From NCBI RefSeq assembly GCF_000506865.1, contig NZ_AYSV01000115.1, positions 1-34,116 of the forward strand: a stretch of DNA of 34,116 bases, written 5' to 3'. A program made the translations under genes and the position numbers. This document shows positions 1 through 9,417 of the stretch, piece by piece. How positions within the stretch are numbered: position 1 is the first letter of the stretch; every line of letters starts with the position of its first letter. The notes under the pieces are model-generated. The model worked only from the letters and a program-made list of their open reading frames with translations, ran no database searches and was not told the DNA's origin. Source of the stretch: Pelistega indica. GTDB lineage: Bacteria > Pseudomonadota > Gammaproteobacteria > Burkholderiales > Burkholderiaceae_B.

Positions 1-4
1 TCAG

Positions 5-166
5 CACTTCGCCACTAGTAAGTGGCTCAGAAATAATCTGCGCTCAACAGTCCGCAGGGACTGTTGCTGGTCAGATTCTCCGCTTCGCTACCCCACTTCG
101 CCACTAGTAAGTGGCTCAGAAATAATCTGCGCTCAACAGTCCGCAGGGACTGTTGCTGGTCAGATT
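5..166. repeat. Two-copy 73-bp REP-like palindromic repeat
   Basis: Two identical 73-bp copies (5-77 and 94-166) lie 89 bp apart. Each contains a small inverted repeat (CCACT/AGTGG) and a perfect CAACAGTCC/GGACTGTTG stem with a 4-nt loop. In the second copy the flanks add an outer stem of 11 bp, GAAATAATCTG (119-129) against CAGATTATTTC (161-171). The stop codon of the autotransporter lies inside this outer stem. The window begins inside the array, so more copies may lie to the left. The structure resembles REP/BIME elements. It could also act as a 3'-end processing or termination structure for the autotransporter mRNA. No transposase is visible. Confidence 0.85.
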
Positions 167-3100
167 ATTTCCAACTATATTTTATGCCGATAGAACCCTT
201 ATAGCCGGCACGTTTTGTACCCCCAAAGCTGTGCTCGTAACGTACATCACCATAAACTTGTGTTTTAGTCGTTACGGGTAATTGAACACCGGCACCTACT
301 TCCCACCATGTACGGTTATATTTTTCACGAATATTATCAGTACCAATTCTTACTGATTTAGGACTTATAAAATCATGATAAATATTCGCTGTTAAATAAG
401 CTGTTTCAGTATATTTATCCTTATTAGCATCACCATAATGCATTAAACGAGCACCAATCCGTCCTCTTAAGGCATGATAATTACCACTATCTACAGTAGT
501 TGCTTTATCCATCTTGAAGCTATTTAAATGAAGCATCTGATACATAAGCTGTGCTTGTGGTTCAATCACCCAATTTGTATCATTAATAGCCCATGGACGA
601 CCTGCCTCAGCAGATAGGGCTACACCATAACCGTTTTGACCGACTGAATCAGCATAACGTGGTTTGTATTTATTATGGATGTATGAAACGTTACCCACTA
701 AATCCACATAAGAGCCATTCTTCGCATATCGTGTATGACTTAGACCTAAGCTAACAGCATCAGACTTACCGCTACCAGTTAACTTATCCGCAGCCACTCC
801 TATACCCAAGCCTTTTTCATAACGATCACGATCAAATCTATACTCATCATAAAACTTCGCATCTGTATGTGCATATGTTAAGAATGCACCTGTAGACGTT
901 ATTGCCTTAGTCTCAGGGTTATACGTTAAATTGAAATCATGCCCAAACTGGAAACCATAGGTATTTTGTTCAAGATTGAAACGATTACGCCCATCTAATT
1001 CAAGGTGTTTTCCAAACATACGACCCCACACTTGACCCTTGGCATTTTCGGCAATACAACCGCAAGAATCCCAAGCCATTGTGGCACCATCTCCTCTACG
1101 CTCATGCAGAGTCCCAATCATCGCAAAACCTTGTTCCATATTTACCTGAGGCATCTGAACCACACCAGACACTGGATGTTTATAAATAGGTACTGGTGTC
1201 ACCGGTGGTTTCGGCGGAGTGACTGGTGGCGTCACTGTTCCCGGAGTTAACGGCACCCATTGATAACTTGTCTCAGTATCTTCTAAGGTAGTCGTCCAAT
1301 AATAATTACGAACACCTGTATCTTTATCTTGGTAAGTTAAAAGTACTTCACCGGCACCTGCTGTATCTGCTATACCAATAAAATTAGCTTGACCTGTTAC
1401 ATTACCTTGATCGACAATCACCACAGGTAAAGTATTGATTGTCGTTCTAGTGGTCTTCTTAATCCCATTTAACGTCACTTTCGGATACACCAACGACACT
1501 GGCTCCTCATTCGTTACCACCTTAGAATTCGCCGTTACGTTGCTCAAGTTCACATCACCGTCAATGAAATTTTCTGTACCATCTAAGGCAATAGGAACAA
1601 CTTTTGTGATACCTGATGCCTTGCCTTTAATATGCAATACATCTGATACTGAGTCATTGCCACCCTCAATTTCAATATCACCGGGTGCATTCCAGAGTGT
1701 ATTCATTTTTAAGAGAGCTTTTGGTCCTGCTGTATAATCACCATCAATCGTTAAGGTGGCATGGCGTAATGTACTGTCCTTATTCATATCAATGATATTA
1801 TTGTTATACACATCGCCAGTAATATTGACATTACCTTTTGTAGCAAGAATAGCGTTAGCACCAATCGTTAACCCTGAATTAACCGTAGTCCCTCTAAAGG
1901 CAACTCCTTTTTCTTTACCTGTTACTAAGTCACCTGATAAATCTAAGGCTGTGCTACCGTTAAGATTAATAATTTCCCAATTTTTAAGCTTATCGCCATT
2001 GGTCGCTACATTAACATTATTGAGATTAAGGGTATCCACCCAACCATCACTCGCTAATGTATCATCACCACCATCTAATAGTAAGGTTTGATCGCCTGAG
2101 TATTTTGTAGAAGATACATTGGCTAAGTCAGAGCCAGTGCCTAAATCCATACCACCGATACTTGAGCTATCTGCCCACTCTACTGTATCATCACCATCTT
2201 CACCTAGCACATTACCGGTAACAGTCGCTGTCTGGTTGATCGTAATCTCATCATCACCTTTTTGACCATTGACAACACCACCGACAGTTGCCCCATCCGT
2301 AATGATAATCTTATCACCCGCATCTTCAGCCGCACTATCATCTAAACCAGCATTACCACCATAGACACCACCAGCAACAGCTCCTTTGACTGTGATAGTA
2401 TCGCTATCGCCAGCACCTTCTACATTCCCAGCATCATTAGTCCCTGCATGAGCCGTAACACTCGCTCCTGTATCAACCGTAATAACATCAGGCGTAATAC
2501 AACCTAAACCATCTTCAGCTGCATTAGATCCTGCTCCCACAGTATGAGAACCATCTACACATCCAACACTACGCAAGAACCAGCTTTTCTCTTCTTCTGC
2601 TGTCAATGCAATCCCTGCTGGGATGGCATTTCCATTAAGCACACTACGTTTTGTTAATGAGTCCACAAAATTCACTGGTGCTTGGCTACCATAAAACAAT
2701 CCATAGCCCCATTTCTGCTTATCGGCACCACCAGCCGCGACCAATCGGGCATTTTGGAAAATACCTTTCAAGTTAGGATTTTGTTTTAATACAAAACTAC
2801 CTGTATTAAACGTTTGATCTGTAGAACCTGTAGATGTGCCATCGACTTGAATAACACGAATACCTTTTTGAGTATGTGCTCCTAAACCAGTTGTATTATT
2901 AACCTCAACTTCTGTTTGTCCTGTTGAGTTTCCTGTGATATGCAAAAAGTCCGTTTTAGATGAACCTCCCACATCAGTAGAATCATCATTTAACTGCGTA
3001 TCCAATACTAAGCTAGCACCATTTGTACCATTGTAGTTACCGTCAATGGTTAGCTTGTCTGTATCTTGAGCATTTTTAAGCGTCACAATACCATTATCAC

Positions 3101-4316
3101 TGCTTACCGTTCCCATTGACCCATCTACTAATAATGCTTTAACGGTGTAGTTATTATTACCAGCCGCATCATAAGCACCGTTTAGTACAGCTTGATTGCT
3201 AAGATTTAAATTGGTTAATGTTGATACTGTTGACTCAGTAGTCGCCCCTATTGCCTGTTTTTTATTTAAATTCCACGTAAAACCATTATCTAAGTTTGCT
3301 GTTAATTGAGAGGCATTTGGCGTACTACCTGTGCTATTTAATGCGATATTTGTCAAACCAGTCATAACACCTTTATCAGTATTATTGACTGTTAAGGTAG
3401 CATTCCTTTTTACATCCATTAGCCAACCATAGCTAGATGCTTGTGCACTACTATTATCTCCATTTAATTCGAAGAGTGCCGTGGTTATCTTAGATGTCGT
3501 GCCTGCATTTACATTGATTAACGGTAAAACATTCTCGACACTATTGCTCTCATTTAATGTGGTAATTTGTGTATTTTTTAATAATACTTGCTGATTCTGT
3601 GATGCTGCTGTCGCACCAACGTCAGTAGAAGAATAATCAATCGCAATACCTGCTGACTTAAAAGTCCCACTACTAGTATCCGTATTGGCAATTAATCTTG
3701 AATTATCTCCCAATAATCGTACAGTCACAGCTTTACTTTCGGCTGTTGTATCTAATAGCATATTGCCTTTCGAAAAAATATCCGACCCTCCAGTCCCTGT
3801 CTGACGTAACTTACCAATTTTTAATGCAGAAGAATCACTACCTGACTTACCAATAGTAATATCTGAGTCATTTAACAATACTTTATTATCAACCCCTGAA
3901 ACATAAATCCCATTAATATAAGTTCCTGTATTTGATGTGCTACTATCAAAGGCATTAATAGTTACCTTTCCTGTTGACTCAAAAATAGCATTAGAGCCTG
4001 TTAATGCTTCATTACGAATCACACGAATACCAGAGAGTTGATACACACCATAAGGTCCTGAAATAGGAAAACCAAATACAGTTCCAGAGTAATTAATATG
4101 TGTATTTGCAGTATTGGTAATGGTTAAATCAGCATTTTCTACCGTTATCTTCGATGTCTGTGTGGCTAAATTATCCTCACCTGTCTGAGCTGTCCCTACT
4201 TGCACAGCATAAGATTCGATAGGACCACGCACACCAGTACTTTCTCGTGCGAAAGTAATATCTGCAAAAAGGTTTTTAGCCGTAATTTCCCCCCCCCCGC
4301 CATGCTGTCGCCCCAA
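165..4316 (-). CDS. Autotransporter, passenger and beta-barrel (out of frame with its signal peptide)
   Basis: This is the main body of a type Va secreted surface protein. From its first in-frame ATG it encodes 1383 residues. The passenger is rich in Asn, Thr, Ser and Gly and has the beta-helix-like repeat character of AIDA/pertactin-type autotransporters. A stretch around residues 640-760 is rich in GDD/GGDD motifs, like RTX or beta-roll turns. A proline-rich linker (TPPVTPPKPPVTPVP) follows, and then a C-terminal beta-barrel of about 270 residues (autotransporter domain) ending KYSWK. The barrel usually ends in Phe or Trp, so the final Lys is slightly unusual. The apparent start codon is an artefact: the true N-terminus is encoded at 4289-4779 in another frame. 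Taking one G out of the tract at 4289-4298 joins them into a 1537-residue protein. Adhesion or autoaggregation is a likely role, but the ligand cannot be read from the sequence. Confidence 0.9.
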   Translation of the reverse strand: MGRQHGGGGEITAKNLFADITFARESTGVRGPIESYAVQVGTAQTGEDNLATQTSKITVENADLTITNTANTHINYSGTVFGFPISGPYGVYQLSGIRVIRNEALTGSNAIFESTGKVTINAFDSSTSNTGTYINGIYVSGVDNKVLLNDSDITIGKSGSDSSALKIGKLRQTGTGGSDIFSKGNMLLDTTAESKAVTVRLLGDNSRLIANTDTSSGTFKSAGIAIDYSSTDVGATAASQNQQVLLKNTQITTLNESNSVENVLPLINVNAGTTSKITTALFELNGDNSSAQASSYGWLMDVKRNATLTVNNTDKGVMTGLTNIALNSTGSTPNASQLTANLDNGFTWNLNKKQAIGATTESTVSTLTNLNLSNQAVLNGAYDAAGNNNYTVKALLVDGSMGTVSSDNGIVTLKNAQDTDKLTIDGNYNGTNGASLVLDTQLNDDSTDVGGSSKTDFLHITGNSTGQTEVEVNNTTGLGAHTQKGIRVIQVDGTSTGSTDQTFNTGSFVLKQNPNLKGIFQNARLVAAGGADKQKWGYGLFYGSQAPVNFVDSLTKRSVLNGNAIPAGIALTAEEEKSWFLRSVGCVDGSHTVGAGSNAAEDGLGCITPDVITVDTGASVTAHAGTNDAGNVEGAGDSDTITVKGAVAGGVYGGNAGLDDSAAEDAGDKIIITDGATVGGVVNGQKGDDEITINQTATVTGNVLGEDGDDTVEWADSSSIGGMDLGTGSDLANVSSTKYSGDQTLLLDGGDDTLASDGWVDTLNLNNVNVATNGDKLKNWEIINLNGSTALDLSGDLVTGKEKGVAFRGTTVNSGLTIGANAILATKGNVNITGDVYNNNIIDMNKDSTLRHATLTIDGDYTAGPKALLKMNTLWNAPGDIEIEGGNDSVSDVLHIKGKASGITKVVPIALDGTENFIDGDVNLSNVTANSKVVTNEEPVSLVYPKVTLNGIKKTTRTTINTLPVVIVDQGNVTGQANFIGIADTAGAGEVLLTYQDKDTGVRNYYWTTTLEDTETSYQWVPLTPGTVTPPVTPPKPPVTPVPIYKHPVSGVVQMPQVNMEQGFAMIGTLHERRGDGATMAWDSCGCIAENAKGQVWGRMFGKHLELDGRNRFNLEQNTYGFQFGHDFNLTYNPETKAITSTGAFLTYAHTDAKFYDEYRFDRDRYEKGLGIGVAADKLTGSGKSDAVSLGLSHTRYAKNGSYVDLVGNVSYIHNKYKPRYADSVGQNGYGVALSAEAGRPWAINDTNWVIEPQAQLMYQMLHLNSFKMDKATTVDSGNYHALRGRIGARLMHYGDANKDKYTETAYLTANIYHDFISPKSVRIGTDNIREKYNRTWWEVGAGVQLPVTTKTQVYGDVRYEHSFGGTKRAGYKGSIGIKYSWK

Positions 4317-4779
4317 AAGTTCTGACCAACTTCCCTGATTCTGGTGTTAATTTCACTGATAAAGTATTTGCAGTTAACGATCCAGTACTTACCATAAATC
4401 CTGTACTACCATAGTCAGCAGATGATGAGGATGTATTAGAAACCGCGATGAAATCACCCAAGCTAGTATCAGTAGCACTCTTAACAACCGTTTTAACCGC
4501 ATCTGTTCTAGTATCACCCTGTGCAGAAACAATAGACCCCCATGCGACAGGATTGGTATAATTTAAATTCTCATAAATCTCACATGTACCACCTTTCCAA
4601 GCAGCTAATTTGGCACATTGTGCCGCCCATACACTAGAACCACTTACACCCAATACAATGGCAAGTAATGATTGAGCAAAAACACTATTTTTTGTTTTTC
4701 TTTTGGTATGTGTTAACTCTGATACAGCAACATACGTACCTGTTTTGGCACAATACTTTGATTGATAAATCTTATTCAT
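4276..4779 (-). CDS. Autotransporter N-terminal part: extended signal peptide and start of passenger
   Basis: The ATG at 4779 begins a 167-codon frame. Residues 1-23 (MNKIYQSKYCAKTGTYVAVSE) match the extended signal peptide region (ESPR) found on large autotransporters. A hydrophobic core follows (SLLAIVLGVSGSSVWA), with likely cleavage near AWA/AQC-type residues 52-54. The rest is the first part of the passenger. The frame runs through the G10 tract and stops after four out-of-frame codons, so the present allele would make only a short exported peptide. A weak AGGAT ribosome site lies about 6 nt upstream of the ATG. It belongs with the reading frame at 165-4316 as one gene spanning 165-4779. 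Confidence 0.88.
   Translation of the reverse strand: MNKIYQSKYCAKTGTYVAVSELTHTKRKTKNSVFAQSLLAIVLGVSGSSVWAAQCAKLAAWKGGTCEIYENLNYTNPVAWGSIVSAQGDTRTDAVKTVVKSATDTSLGDFIAVSNTSSSSADYGSTGFMVSTGSLTANTLSVKLTPESGKLVRTFGATAWRGGGNYG
4289..4298 (-). repeat. Poly-G(10) tract, likely phase-variation switch
   Basis: There are ten consecutive C on the plus strand, which is G10 in the autotransporter coding strand, about 480 bp into the gene. Upstream frame: tgg cgg ggg ggg gga, then stop four codons later. Downstream frame needs a G count divisible by three, so G9 or G12 fuses the two frames and G10 does not. Long homopolymeric G tracts inside surface-protein genes are a classic slipped-strand mispairing switch in Neisseria, Haemophilus, Bordetella and Helicobacter. 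As assembled here the switch is OFF. Confidence 0.85.
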
Positions 4780-5139
4780 GGAAAAATCCTACAGTTTAGT
4801 GTCAATTATTAGGTTGAAAAATTTACAACAAATTTGCTATACCCTCTTTATAATTATTTCTATGGGTTACAAAACTTCTAACATATTTCTTTATCCCCTA
4901 AAAGTTAAGAATTGTTAAGTTTTTGCTGAATTTCTAAAACAAACCATTAAAAAATCAAATAACCAATTGATTAATAAGTGTTTTTTAATATTCTGTATGG
5001 AAAATTACTCACAAAAAAAAAAATAACCCTTTGATTAATAAAAGCTTTTTATTAAAAACCTAAAAAAATACTTAATGAACAGGGAAATAGCGTATCTTTT
5101 TTGTTGCATAAAAGATACAAATTAACATTTATTAAGTTG
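4780..5139. promoter_or_regulatory. AT-rich upstream region of the autotransporter
   Basis: This 360-bp gap has no gene. It is very AT-rich and must contain the autotransporter promoter. Two features stand out. The first is a near-perfect 20-bp direct repeat, AATAACCaaTTGATTAATAA at 4958-4977 and AATAACCctTTGATTAATAA at 5022-5041. The second is a run of eleven A at 5013-5023. The repeats could bind a regulator or be chance in AT-rich DNA. The A11 run is another length-variable tract, but it lies more than 230 bp from the start codon. Confidence 0.4.
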
Positions 5140-6352
5140 CTATTTTGTAAAGCTATTACTCAAGCTCTTCGCACAAACATAGGCGCTGGACCATGCCCAT
5201 TGGAAGTTATAACCACCTAACCAACCTGTGATATCCATTACTTCACCGATAAAATATAGTCCTGATGTTTTCTTGCTTTGTCATGGTCTTCTGATCGAGT
5301 TCATCTACACAGACTCCACCTCGCATTGCCTCTGCCTTTTTGTAGCCTGCGGTGCCTTTAGGCGTGATTTGCCATTGTTTAATGTATGTGGCTACTTGTC
5401 GGAGTAATTTATCGGGGACTTCCGCCCATTTTTGTTGCTCCGAGATGCCTAGCATGTGTAAGATATGTAGGACTAGGCGCTTAGGTAAATAGTCACTTAA
5501 GAGTGTTTGTAATTGTTGTTTGCTACCCGCCTTATTTGTCAAAAGAATATTTTCAATATCAATTTGAGGTAATAAATCAATGTATAAAGGGCTACTGCCA
5601 TCCCAATAAGAGGAAATTTGTAGCACGCCCGGCCCAGATAATCCTTTATGCGTAAATAGGATATCCTCTACAAATCTTGTGGCTTTTTTATCTAAACCTG
5701 TAGATAGGCACGCCTCAAGCGATACGCCGGCTAAATGGCTATAAGCTTGCCAATACTCTCCATCAAATACTAAGGGAACAAGTGCAGGTCTAGGCTCTAT
5801 AATCTTATGACCAAACTGTCGAGCAATTTTTAAGCCAAAATCCGTGGCGCCAATGGGAGGAGCTGCCATGCCTCCTGTAGCAATGACTAACGTTCGTGAC
5901 TGAAAATCTCCCTTATTTGTCTGGATTAAGAAATGGTTTTCTTGTTTGTCTATAGCATTCACTGTGCAAGGCATCTGCCAACACACCTTGGCTCGTACAC
6001 ATTCGTTATAAAGGACATCAATAATCTGCTGACTACTATCATTGCAAAATAACTGCTCCTTATGTTTTTCATGCCACGCTACCTTATACTCGGCAAGCAA
6101 TGCCAAAAAATCATCGGGGGTATAGTCGGTCAAGGCATAGCGTGCAAAGCGTGGATTTTGTGAAACATAATTCTCCCACGTTGCTCCACTATTGGTGAAG
6201 TTACAGCGTCCACCGCCACTGATACGTATTTTTTCACCAAGCTTCTGTGCATGGTCAATCAAGCAGACAGAGAGCCCGTGCAAACCTGCCTGAGCGGCAC
6301 ACATCATGCCTGCCGCTCCTGCGCCTATAATGATTACATCAAACGTTTTCAC
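5140..6352 (-). pseudogene. BaiN/YhiN (HI0933) family flavoprotein, apparent C-terminal frameshift
   Basis: This is a predicted FAD-dependent oxidoreductase of the HI0933/YhiN/BaiN family, whose physiological substrate is generally unknown. The N-terminus has the Rossmann FAD motif (IIGAGAAGMMCA, near residue 10) followed by RISGGGRCNFTN, both typical of the family. The continuous frame stops at 5243, after 369 codons, in an aberrant tail (TKQENIRTIFYR). In the next frame the expected C-terminus continues: TSGLYFIGEVMDITGWLGG, then YNFQWAWSSAYVCAKSL, ending at a TAG at 5140-5142. Removing one T (plus strand) from 5277-5279 restores a 403-residue protein of normal family length. The missing part completes the FAD site, so a real frameshift would inactivate it. 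The ATG at 6352 lies 3 bp after the decarboxylase stop codon, so the two are probably cotranscribed. Confidence 0.85.
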
Positions 6353-6355
6353 GTA

Positions 6356-8617
6356 TTATTCATCTATTAAGCAATCAACGTATAAACGTATTGATCCATC
6401 TGCTAAGGTTTCACTACCTAAACCATGGATAAATGTTTCAAACCCAGGGAATTGTTCATTAAACTTACGTGCAAATTGTAAATATTGAACGATTGTTTTA
6501 TTAAAACGCTCTCCGGGAATCAATAATGGGATGCCCGGAGGATATGGCGTGAGTAATACGCCTGTCACTCTGCCCTCTAAGTCATCAATGCTAACACGCT
6601 CGACTTTACGGTGTGCCATACGATTAAACGCATCCGATGGTTTTAGCGCAGGTACCATATCACTGAGGTAAACCTCTGTCGTGAGGCGTGCCACATCATG
6701 CTCATGATAAGCTTGATGTACCATCTGACATAGATTAGCAAGCCCCATACGCTCGTATTGTGGGAAAGCTTTACAAAAATCTGGCATCACACGCCATAGC
6801 GGATGATTACGATCATAATCATCTTTAAATTGTTGTAAAGAAGTCAGTAAGGTATTCCAACGCCCTTTTGTAATACCAATTGTGAACATGATAAAGAATG
6901 AATAAAGACCTGTTTTCTCAACCACAATACCATGCTCTGCTAGATATTTACTCACAAGTGACGCCGGAATACCACGTTCAGCAAAGTTACCTGACACATC
7001 CAAACCCGGGGTAATAATGGTTGCCTTAATTGGGTCTAACATATTAAAGCCCTCGGCAAGCTTACCAAAGCCATGCCACTCGGCATCTGACTCCAAGAAC
7101 CAATCTTCTTGGGTACCAATGTCTTCACTTGCGAGACGGTTAGGCCCCCATACTTTGAACCACCAATCATCACGTCCATATTCGGAAGCTACCTTACGCA
7201 TAGCACGTCGGAAGTCTAATGCCTCTTTGATGCTCTCTTCTACTAAGGCTGTTCCACCCGGAGGCTCCATCATGGCTGCCGCGACATCACATGAGGCAAT
7301 AATCGCATATTGTGGTGATGTTGAGGTATGCATCAAGAAAGCTTCATTGAAAATATTGCGATCTAACTTACGATTTTCCGACTCTTGGACAATAATTTGT
7401 GACGCTTGCGAAATACCCGCCAATAGTTTATGCGTTGAGTGAGTCGCAAATACCACTGAATCTTTATGACGAGGGCGCCCTTCACCAATCGCATGCATAT
7501 TTTGATAAAACTCATGGAATGCCGCATGAGGAATCCACGCCTCATCAAAATGCAAGGTATCTACCATGCTACCCAATTTTTCTTTAATCATTTCAACGTT
7601 ATAAATGACGCCGTCATAAGTGCTTTGCGTCAAGGTCAAAATACGTGGATTTTTATTGACGGCTTCACGAGCAAATGGGTTAGCCTCAATTTTTTTACGA
7701 ATATTTTCTGGTTCAAACTCTTCCAACGGAATAGGTCCAATAATCCCAAGATTATTGCGTGTTGGGCGTAAGAATACAGGAATAGCACCAATCATGGTAA
7801 TGGCATGTAGGATAGACTTGTGACAGTTACGATCCACAAGCACGACATCTCCTGCCCCCACATTGGCGTGCCAAACAATCTTATTAGATGTCGAGGTACC
7901 ATTTGTCACGAAATAACAGTGATCCGCATGAAAAATACGTGCCGCATTTCGTTCTGACTCTGCCACTGGACCTGTATGGTCTAATAATTGTCCAAGCTCT
8001 TCTACCGCATTACAGACGTCAGCTCGCAACATATTCTCACCAAAAAACTGGTGGAACATTTGGCCTACTGGGCTTTTTAAAAACGCTACCCCGCCTGAGT
8101 GACCAGGGCAATGCCATGAATAAGAACCATCTTGAGCATATTTCACTAATTCACGGAAAAATGGTGGCGCTAAGGTATCAAGATAGCTTTTCGCTTCACG
8201 AATAATATGTCTTGCCACAAACTCAGGCGTATCCTCAAACATATGGATAAAGCCATGCAACTCACGAAGAATATCATTTGGAATATGCTGCGAAGTACGT
8301 GTTTCACCATATAAATAAATAGGGATATCCGCATTACGGAAACGTAACTCACCGATAAATTGGCGTAAATTCTTAATGGCTTGGGCGACATCTTCTGGAG
8401 AATCCACGTCAAATTCTTCATCATCAATGGATAAAATAAATGCACTAGCACGACTTTGTTGCTGTGCGAATGAACTTAAGTCACCATAACTTGTGACAGC
8501 AAGAACCTCTACACCTTCTTCTTCAATCGCTTCGGCTAAGGCACGAATACCCAAACCAGAGGCACTTTCTGCGCGATAGTCCTCATCAATAATCACAATA
8601 GGGAAACGAAACTTCAT
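6356..8617 (-). CDS. Orn/Lys/Arg decarboxylase, PLP-dependent
   Basis: This 753-residue protein is a full-length member of the bacterial inducible-type ornithine/lysine/arginine decarboxylase family (fold type I, AdiA/CadA/SpeF relatives). The order is as expected: an N-terminal wing (response-regulator-like) domain over about residues 1-130, then the PLP-binding core with HCPGHSGG near 170, the FVTNGTSTSN segment, HFDEAWIPHAAF, and the Schiff-base motif ATHSTHK with Lys397. The C-terminal domain is complete. It would decarboxylate a basic amino acid to a polyamine or polyamine precursor in the cytoplasm, consuming a proton. Motifs do not tell me whether Arg, Lys or Orn is preferred. There is no antiporter gene beside it, unlike the acid-resistance operons, so a biosynthetic or housekeeping role is plausible. 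In related Alcaligenaceae the gene also sits by dcd. Confidence 0.92.
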   Translation of the reverse strand: MKFRFPIVIIDEDYRAESASGLGIRALAEAIEEEGVEVLAVTSYGDLSSFAQQQSRASAFILSIDDEEFDVDSPEDVAQAIKNLRQFIGELRFRNADIPIYLYGETRTSQHIPNDILRELHGFIHMFEDTPEFVARHIIREAKSYLDTLAPPFFRELVKYAQDGSYSWHCPGHSGGVAFLKSPVGQMFHQFFGENMLRADVCNAVEELGQLLDHTGPVAESERNAARIFHADHCYFVTNGTSTSNKIVWHANVGAGDVVLVDRNCHKSILHAITMIGAIPVFLRPTRNNLGIIGPIPLEEFEPENIRKKIEANPFAREAVNKNPRILTLTQSTYDGVIYNVEMIKEKLGSMVDTLHFDEAWIPHAAFHEFYQNMHAIGEGRPRHKDSVVFATHSTHKLLAGISQASQIIVQESENRKLDRNIFNEAFLMHTSTSPQYAIIASCDVAAAMMEPPGGTALVEESIKEALDFRRAMRKVASEYGRDDWWFKVWGPNRLASEDIGTQEDWFLESDAEWHGFGKLAEGFNMLDPIKATIITPGLDVSGNFAERGIPASLVSKYLAEHGIVVEKTGLYSFFIMFTIGITKGRWNTLLTSLQQFKDDYDRNHPLWRVMPDFCKAFPQYERMGLANLCQMVHQAYHEHDVARLTTEVYLSDMVPALKPSDAFNRMAHRKVERVSIDDLEGRVTGVLLTPYPPGIPLLIPGERFNKTIVQYLQFARKFNEQFPGFETFIHGLGSETLADGSIRLYVDCLIDE

Positions 8618-8773
8618 TCTTCACTCCAATAATTAGTCGTATTCACGCCTTAATATACGCCATTATTAATACACGTTTATTAACAACTCTTTTTTAGTTT
8701 GATTCGCTGCTCTGACTACTTCATAACCGTCTAACATATGAGCAACTAACCTGACGTATTATTAATACATATA

Positions 8774-9337
8774 TTATGTACGTGGTAACGTTACGCCTTG
8801 TTGTCCTTGATATTTACCGCCACGATCTTTATAAGATGTTTCACATACTTCGTTGCCTCCAATAAAGAGGAACTGTGCACATCCTTCATTTGCATAAATT
8901 TTGGCAGGTAATGGGGTTGTATTCGAAAACTCTAAGGTGACATGCCCTTCCCATTCTGGCTCAAGCGGTGTCACATTCACAATAATCCCACATCGTGCAT
9001 AGGTACTCTTACCCAAGCAAATCGTTAATACATCTCTTGGAATGCGGAAATATTCGACTGTTCTCGCCAGTGCAAAGGAGTTAGGAGGAATAATACACAC
9101 GTCCCCTTCAAAATCGATAAACGATTTTTCATCAAATTGCTTAGGATCAACAATGGTCGAATTGATATTAGTAAAAATTTTGAATTCTCTTGCACAACGC
9201 ACGTCATAACCATAGCTACTCGTACCATAGCTAACGATTTTCTGATCATTCACACTACGTACTTGTCCGGGTTCAAATGGGTCAATCATCCCTTTTGCTG
9301 CTTGCTCACGAATCCAACGATCATTTTTTATGCTCAT
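8774..9337 (-). CDS. dcd: dCTP deaminase
   Basis: This 187-residue enzyme deaminates dCTP to dUTP, feeding dUMP/dTTP synthesis in the cytoplasm. Family hallmarks are present: YGYDVRCA near residue 42, the phosphate-binding GKSTYARCG, the active-site segment [16 protein letters not shown] with the catalytic Glu, and the C-terminal [14 protein letters not shown] that closes over the nucleotide. Length equals that of the E. coli-type enzyme. It is a stand-alone gene between the decarboxylase (156 bp downstream) and tamB (81 bp upstream), all on the minus strand. Confidence 0.96.
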   Translation of the reverse strand: MSIKNDRWIREQAAKGMIDPFEPGQVRSVNDQKIVSYGTSSYGYDVRCAREFKIFTNINSTIVDPKQFDEKSFIDFEGDVCIIPPNSFALARTVEYFRIPRDVLTICLGKSTYARCGIIVNVTPLEPEWEGHVTLEFSNTTPLPAKIYANEGCAQFLFIGGNEVCETSYKDRGGKYQGQQGVTLPRT

Positions 9338-9417
9338 GCTCTTTTCTCATTAAAAATAATGCAGGTATTTTAACTGTATTTGCAATAGTTAGTGACAGAT
9401 ACCTAGTTTCAAATTTA

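Noticed and set aside
1005-2091. Several plus-strand ORFs within the autotransporter
   Set aside because: They are out-of-strand shadows with no ribosome site or recognisable domain.
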